The notes beneath the pieces are model-generated. The model worked only from the letters and a program-made list of their open reading frames with translations. It was not told where the DNA came from and made no database searches. From Limimaricola sp041580155 (GTDB lineage: Bacteria; Pseudomonadota; Alphaproteobacteria; Rhodobacterales; Rhodobacteraceae): a stretch of DNA of 28,437 nucleotides. A program made the translations under genes and the position numbers. Shown piece by piece: positions 24,462 through 28,437 of the stretch. The stretch spans positions 1 through 28,437 of the forward strand of contig JBFGEI010000008.1 in NCBI GenBank assembly GCA_041580155.1, written 5' to 3'. The stretch's first letter is position 1. Each line of letters starts with the position of its first letter.

Positions 24462-25047
24462 CGCGTGTCTCCTGTCTGATCCGGGCGATCAGGTCTCGCA
24501 CGTCGGCGCGGGCCGCGTCCAGTGTCAGGGTTTCGATCACGTGGTCGGCGCGGGCGCGCTTTTCCGCATCCGGCATCTGCCGCGCCAGGATGACCTCGAG
24601 CTGCGGCCGCGTCATCCCCGGCCGCGCCAGCACCCTCGCGGACTGGATCTCCGGCGGGGCGCTGACGGTCAGCGTCGCATCCATCTCGGCATCGAGCCCG
24701 GTTTCGAACAGCAGCGGGATGTCGAACACCACGATGTCGGCGGTTTGCGCGTTCAGAAAGGCGCGACGATCGGCGGTGGTCAGCGGGTGCACGATCGCCT
24801 CGAGCCGGGGCAGGGCGCCCGGGTCCGCGGCGATGATCCGCTTCAACGCGTCGCGCGACACCGCGCCATCGATCACCGCGGTCGGGAACGCGGCGGCGAT
24901 CGGCGCCACCGCGGCGCCGCCCTTGCCGTAAAGCCGGTGCACCGCGGCGTCGGCATCCCAGACCGGCAGCCCCTCGTCGGCGAACATCTGCGCGGTGGTC
25001 GACTTCCCCATGCCGATCGACCCGGTCAGGCCAAGCCGAAAGCTCAT
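24454..25047 (-). CDS. coaE: Dephospho-CoA kinase
   Basis: 197-aa kinase for the last step of coenzyme A synthesis. Walker A GSIGMGKS is at 9-16, followed by WDADAAVHRLY (DxD substrate site), VFDIPLLFE and the LID-region arginines (ARQMPDAEKRARAD). The ATG at 25047 overlaps the aroE stop (ATGA). The frame runs open upstream into aroE but that part is a shadow. Confidence 0.95.
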   Translation of the reverse strand: MSFRLGLTGSIGMGKSTTAQMFADEGLPVWDADAAVHRLYGKGGAAVAPIAAAFPTAVIDGAVSRDALKRIIAADPGALPRLEAIVHPLTTADRRAFLNAQTADIVVFDIPLLFETGLDAEMDATLTVSAPPEIQSARVLARPGMTRPQLEVILARQMPDAEKRARADHVIETLTLDAARADVRDLIARIRQETRDA

Positions 25048-25874
25048 CCCAGCACCGCCGCGCGGGTCGCATCGTCGACCTGCGGCCGTTGTCCGAACCA
25101 GCGCTCGAATCCCGGCACCGCCTGGTGCAGCAACATCCCCAGCCCGTCGACGGTGCGGCAGCCGGCGGTTTCGGCGGCGATCAGCAGCGGCGTGCGCAGC
25201 GGCACGTAGACGATGTCGGTGACCAAAGCTGCCGGGTCGAGACGGTCCAGCGCGACGTTGAACGGCGCGGCGCCTTCCATCCCGAGCGAGGTGGTGTTGA
25301 CCACGCAGGCCGCGTCGGCGAGGGCGTCGCCCGCGTCGCCCCAATCTATCACCTTGATCCGGCTTCCGAATTCCTGGGCCAGGGTTTCGGCACGCTGCCG
25401 GGTACGGTTGCCAAGACGGATCTCCGGCACCCCGGCCTCGAGCAGCGCGTCGAGCACCGCCCGCGCCGCGCCGCCGGCGCCCAGCACCACCGCCGGACCG
25501 ATTTCGGGCTGCCAGCCCGGCGCCGATTGCCTCAGGTTGGAGATGAAGCCGTGACCGTCGGTGTTGTCGGCGTGGATCTCGCCATCGCGGAAGGTCAGCG
25601 TGTTGGCGGCGCCGATCCGCGCGGCGCGCGGGCTGACGTGATCGGCGATTTCAAGTGCCGCGCGCTTGTGCGGGATCGTCACGTTGGTGCCGACGAAGCC
25701 CATTTTCGGCAGGCTGCGCAGCACCTCGGCGAAGTCCTCGGGCTCGACGTGCAGAGGAACGTAGCCGCCGCGCAGCCCGTAGCGATCCAGCCAGTGGCGA
25801 AACAGCCGCGGCGACCGCGAATGCGCGATCGGATTGCCGATCACCCCGGCCAGCGGCACCCGATGCCCGCTCAT
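25044..25874 (-). CDS. aroE: Shikimate dehydrogenase
   Basis: 276-aa NADPH-dependent enzyme of aromatic amino acid synthesis. Substrate-site motifs are HSRSP (18-22), NVTIPHK with catalytic K70, N91 and D106 (NTDGHG). The nucleotide-binding loop GAGGAAR is at 132-138, with NRTRQRAE after it, the NRT motif for NADP. The ATG at 25874 overlaps the maf stop (ATGA); the open frame extending upstream inside maf is not used. Confidence 0.96.
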   Translation of the reverse strand: MSGHRVPLAGVIGNPIAHSRSPRLFRHWLDRYGLRGGYVPLHVEPEDFAEVLRSLPKMGFVGTNVTIPHKRAALEIADHVSPRAARIGAANTLTFRDGEIHADNTDGHGFISNLRQSAPGWQPEIGPAVVLGAGGAARAVLDALLEAGVPEIRLGNRTRQRAETLAQEFGSRIKVIDWGDAGDALADAACVVNTTSLGMEGAAPFNVALDRLDPAALVTDIVYVPLRTPLLIAAETAGCRTVDGLGMLLHQAVPGFERWFGQRPQVDDATRAAVLG

Positions 25875-26470
25875 CGGTCCAGGGTCCCGCGCAAGGTCAG
25901 CCAGTTGATCAGCTCGAGCAGCGGCAGCCCCAGCACGTTGAAGTAATCGCCCTCGATCCGGGTGAACAGGCGCACGCCCTCCTCCTCGAGTTTGTAGCAG
26001 CCGACCGAATGGCGGATGCTGTCCCAGTTGCGCGTCACGTAATCCTCCAGATATGCGTCGGAACACTCGGCCATCTGCAGCCGGACCACCCCGACGTTGC
26101 GCCACAGCGGCTTGCCGCCCTGGTGCACCACGGCGGCCGACAGCAGCATGTGGCTGCGACCGCGCAGCGATTTCAGCTGCGCCAGCGCTTCGTCCGGGGT
26201 CTCGGGCTTCGACAGCACCTTGTTGTCGAGATCGAGAACCTGGTCGCAACCTATCACCAGCGCCTCCGGGTGCCGGGACGAGACCTTCAGCGATTTCATC
26301 TCCGCCAGCTTGTCGGCGATGTCGCGCGGCCGGGCGCCCTCGGCCTCGAGCGCCGCCTTCATCGCCGCCTCGTCTACCCGCGGTTTGTCCACAGTGAAAC
26401 CGATTGCCGCGTTGCGCAGCAAGGCGGCGCGGATTTCCGAGCCGGAGGCGAGAATGATCTGATCATGCAT
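25871..26470 (-). CDS. maf: Maf-family nucleoside triphosphate pyrophosphatase
   Basis: 199-aa house-cleaning pyrophosphatase for modified or non-canonical nucleotides. Visible motifs are LASGSEIRAALL (N-terminal signature, variant), VIGCDQVL with the catalytic Asp, SKPETPDEA, and EGDYFNVLGLPL. The combination GCYKLEEEG fits the YceF branch. It is the first gene of the operon. The ATG at 26470 has AGGCGG upstream, and a DnaA-box-like 9-mer (26483-26491) touches this ribosome site, so the maf leader starts within the putative origin. Confidence 0.93.
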   Translation of the reverse strand: MHDQIILASGSEIRAALLRNAAIGFTVDKPRVDEAAMKAALEAEGARPRDIADKLAEMKSLKVSSRHPEALVIGCDQVLDLDNKVLSKPETPDEALAQLKSLRGRSHMLLSAAVVHQGGKPLWRNVGVVRLQMAECSDAYLEDYVTRNWDSIRHSVGCYKLEEEGVRLFTRIEGDYFNVLGLPLLELINWLTLRGTLDR

Positions 26471-26489
26471 GATTTTGCCGCCTGTGGAC

Positions 26490-26804
26490 GAATCTTAGGA
26501 GGAATCGGGCCGAATCCGTGGGGAGGACTCAGTGGATGGTTCTGCCCGCTGGCTCCACGGGGGACAAGTCGGGTGAGTCGGTCCTGCGACTCAGCGAGTT
26601 CTCCACAGAGGGTAAGGACAAGACTCCACCTGTGGATGGAATCTGCGGAATCTCCGAGTCAAGATCGGCGCGTTTTGGTTTGTCCCCGCAAGCGGTATAT
26701 TTCTTCTATTCCGATTCAGAGGCTTAGACGTTTTCGATGAGTCGCTCACAGCCTGTGTATATCATGCCCGGCCTGTGGACGACTCTGAGGACGAAGCCGG
26801 AGTC
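26490..26804. repeat. Cluster of 14 GANTC (CcrM methylation) sites
   Basis: GANTC begins at 26490, 26502, 26512, 26526, 26575, 26588, 26622, 26639, 26648, 26656, 26713, 26739, 26781 and 26800. At about 68 percent GC one site per about 340 bp is expected from composition (an estimate), so this is roughly a fourteen-fold excess. Two of them sit in a 7-bp inverted repeat, TGAGTCG (26574-26580) and CGACTCA (26587-26593). CcrM methylates the adenine in GANTC, and its state changes as the fork passes. Confidence 0.85.
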
Positions 26805-26832
26805 CCGAGTTATCCCGTGCCCTACTACCAAC

Positions 26833-26866
26833 CTCATCTTTTCTTTTCTTCTATCTTGATTGAGTA
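26833..26866 (+). other. T-rich tract, candidate DNA unwinding element
   Basis: A pyrimidine-rich, mostly T/C run with little G lies between the last DnaA-box-like sites and hemJ, in sharp contrast to the GC-rich surroundings. It is the most probable strand-opening site of the putative origin. A second AT-rich patch at 26695-26716 is the alternative. Confidence 0.45.
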
Positions 26867-26893
26867 AGGGGGCCGGTGCTCAAGGGAGAGATC

Positions 26894-27346
26894 ATGTCCG
26901 AAATCCTGCTCGGCGCGTATCCGTGGATAAAAGCCGCACATATCCTCTCGGTGATCGCCTGGATGGCCGGCATGTTCTATCTGCCCCGGCTGTTCGTCTA
27001 TCACGCAGAGCGGGCCGAGCCTGGATCCGAGCTCGATGCGACGTTCCAGATCATGGAACGCAAGCTGCTGAAGCTGATCATGAGCCCCGCGATGATCGCG
27101 ACCTGGGTGTTCGGCCTCCTGCTGGTCTCGATGCCCGGGGTGATCGACTGGAGCCAGGGCTGGCCCTGGTTCAAGGCGGCGGCGGTGATCGCGATGACCG
27201 GCATGCAGGGCTGGCTGTCGAAGCGCCAGAAGGGCTTCGCGGCGGGGGAGAACCGGCTGAGCGGCCGGAATTATCGCATCGCCAATGAAATCCCGACGCT
27301 GCTTCTGCTGGTGATCGTGGTCGCGGTGGTGGTCCGGCCGTTCTGA
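26894..27346 (+). CDS. hemJ: Protoporphyrinogen IX oxidase HemJ
   Basis: 150-aa inner-membrane protein with about four helices that oxidises protoporphyrinogen IX to protoporphyrin IX in heme synthesis. Conserved residues include H16 (KAAHILSVIAWMAGMFYLPR) and H37, proposed to bind heme, then KGFAAGENRLS and NYRIANEIPTLLL near the C-terminus. The ATG at 26894 is chosen because AAGGGAGAG lies just upstream; the in-frame GTG at 26876 would lie before that ribosome site. It is the first gene to the right of the putative origin, and a DnaA-like box lies within its first codons. Confidence 0.95.
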   Translation: MSEILLGAYPWIKAAHILSVIAWMAGMFYLPRLFVYHAERAEPGSELDATFQIMERKLLKLIMSPAMIATWVFGLLLVSMPGVIDWSQGWPWFKAAAVIAMTGMQGWLSKRQKGFAAGENRLSGRNYRIANEIPTLLLLVIVVAVVVRPF

Positions 27347-27366
27347 GCGGCGTTGACGGACGCCGC
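27347..27366 (+). other. Hairpin directly after the hemJ stop
   Basis: GCGGCGT (27347-27353) pairs with ACGCCGC (27360-27366) around a 6-nt loop, starting at the base after the hemJ stop. No T-run follows. It overlaps the -35 element of the candidate rho promoter, so it may limit read-through or simply be part of that promoter. Confidence 0.4.
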
Positions 27367-27381
27367 CCCGCGCCTTATGTC
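27353..27381 (+). promoter_or_regulatory. Candidate rho promoter
   Basis: TTGACG (27353-27358) and TATGTC (27376-27381) are 17 nt apart. The implied leader before the rho ATG at 27464 is about 75 nt, long enough for the autoregulation by Rho that is known in enterobacteria, though no specific element is recognised here. Confidence 0.45.
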
Positions 27382-27463
27382 TGCCGCGCCTGCCCGTCCG
27401 GGTAGAGTGATTCCATTTCACGACTGACAAGAGCGGCCCGCGGGTCGCCGCAGGATCGTTTGC

Positions 27464-28437
<974 letters not shown>

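Larger units (their letters stand above)
26471..26893. other. Probable chromosomal replication origin (oriC)
   Basis: A 423-bp gap without a credible gene lies between outward-facing maf and hemJ-rho. DnaA-box-like 9-mers (consensus TTATCCACA, here with 1-3 mismatches) are TTCTCCACA at 26599 and, on the minus strand, TCGTCCACA at 26483-26491 and 26774-26782, CCATCCACA at 26631-26639 and ATATACACA at 26754-26762. Flanking ones are TTGTCCACA at 26385 (in maf) and TTATCCACG at 26922-26930 (minus strand, in hemJ). A 12-mer, GCCTGTGGACGA, occurs twice (26480, 26771). AT-rich patches lie at 26695-26716 and 26833-26866. The neighbourhood maf-aroE-coaE-dnaQ and hem/rho flanks oriC in many alphaproteobacteria. 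Fourteen GANTC sites fall in this gap. No CtrA full site was seen inside it. Confidence 0.78.

Noticed and set aside
26518..26727. 69-codon plus-strand frame in the origin gap
   Set aside because: No domain, and it coincides with the GANTC and DnaA-like sites; the weak start context suggests chance.

Overview
The window is a high-GC alphaproteobacterial chromosome segment, most likely from the Rhodobacterales (Rhodobacter/Roseobacter group). The divergent regB / senC-regA redox cluster, the run tsaE - sugar kinase - nucleotidyltransferase - addB - addA - trxA, the pair hslV-hslU, and the block smr - mltA - Tim44-like - fxsA - secB - dnaQ - coaE - aroE - maf - hemJ - rho are all conserved orders in that group. 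The genus cannot be set from sequence alone. I see no IS element, prophage, tRNA, rRNA or CRISPR array, so this is core genome.

Layout. 1-263: non-coding, with two hairpins and a strong bidirectional terminator, possibly the 3' end of a small RNA. 264-4323: redox and nitrogen block, with amtB, regA and senC on the minus strand and regB divergent. 4324-14601: a co-directional block starting with a membrane PAS protein that looks like a DivL lacking its kinase core, preceded by a CtrA-type box. It continues with tsaE (tRNA t6A), amgK/murU-like cell-wall recycling genes and addB-addA (double-strand-break repair); the genes from tsaE to addA overlap one another. 14660-17088: trxA and hslVU; hslVU has a heat-shock-type promoter and a very AT-rich inter-gene hairpin. 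17085-20181: a metallophosphatase and a lipid/diacylglycerol kinase on the minus strand, and an MFS transporter on the plus strand. 20185-22477: smr, mltA and a Tim44-like gene in an overlapping minus-strand operon. 22601-23732: fxsA and secB. 23772-26470: maf-aroE-coaE-dnaQ, an overlapping minus-strand operon. 26471-26893: a 423-bp gene-free region. 26894-28437: hemJ and the first part of rho.

The most notable element is the 26471-26893 gap, which I interpret as the chromosomal replication origin. It lies in the gene neighbourhood that carries oriC in many alphaproteobacteria and is flanked by outward-facing genes. It has several DnaA-box-like 9-mers, a T-rich tract, and 14 GANTC sites (the CcrM methylation target) within 315 bp, where about one would be expected by chance. 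With the CtrA-type box in front of the kinase-less DivL-like gene, the window holds two pieces of the alphaproteobacterial cell-cycle circuitry in an unusual form.

All functions are assigned from recognisable motifs, lengths and gene order read by eye; no database search was run.
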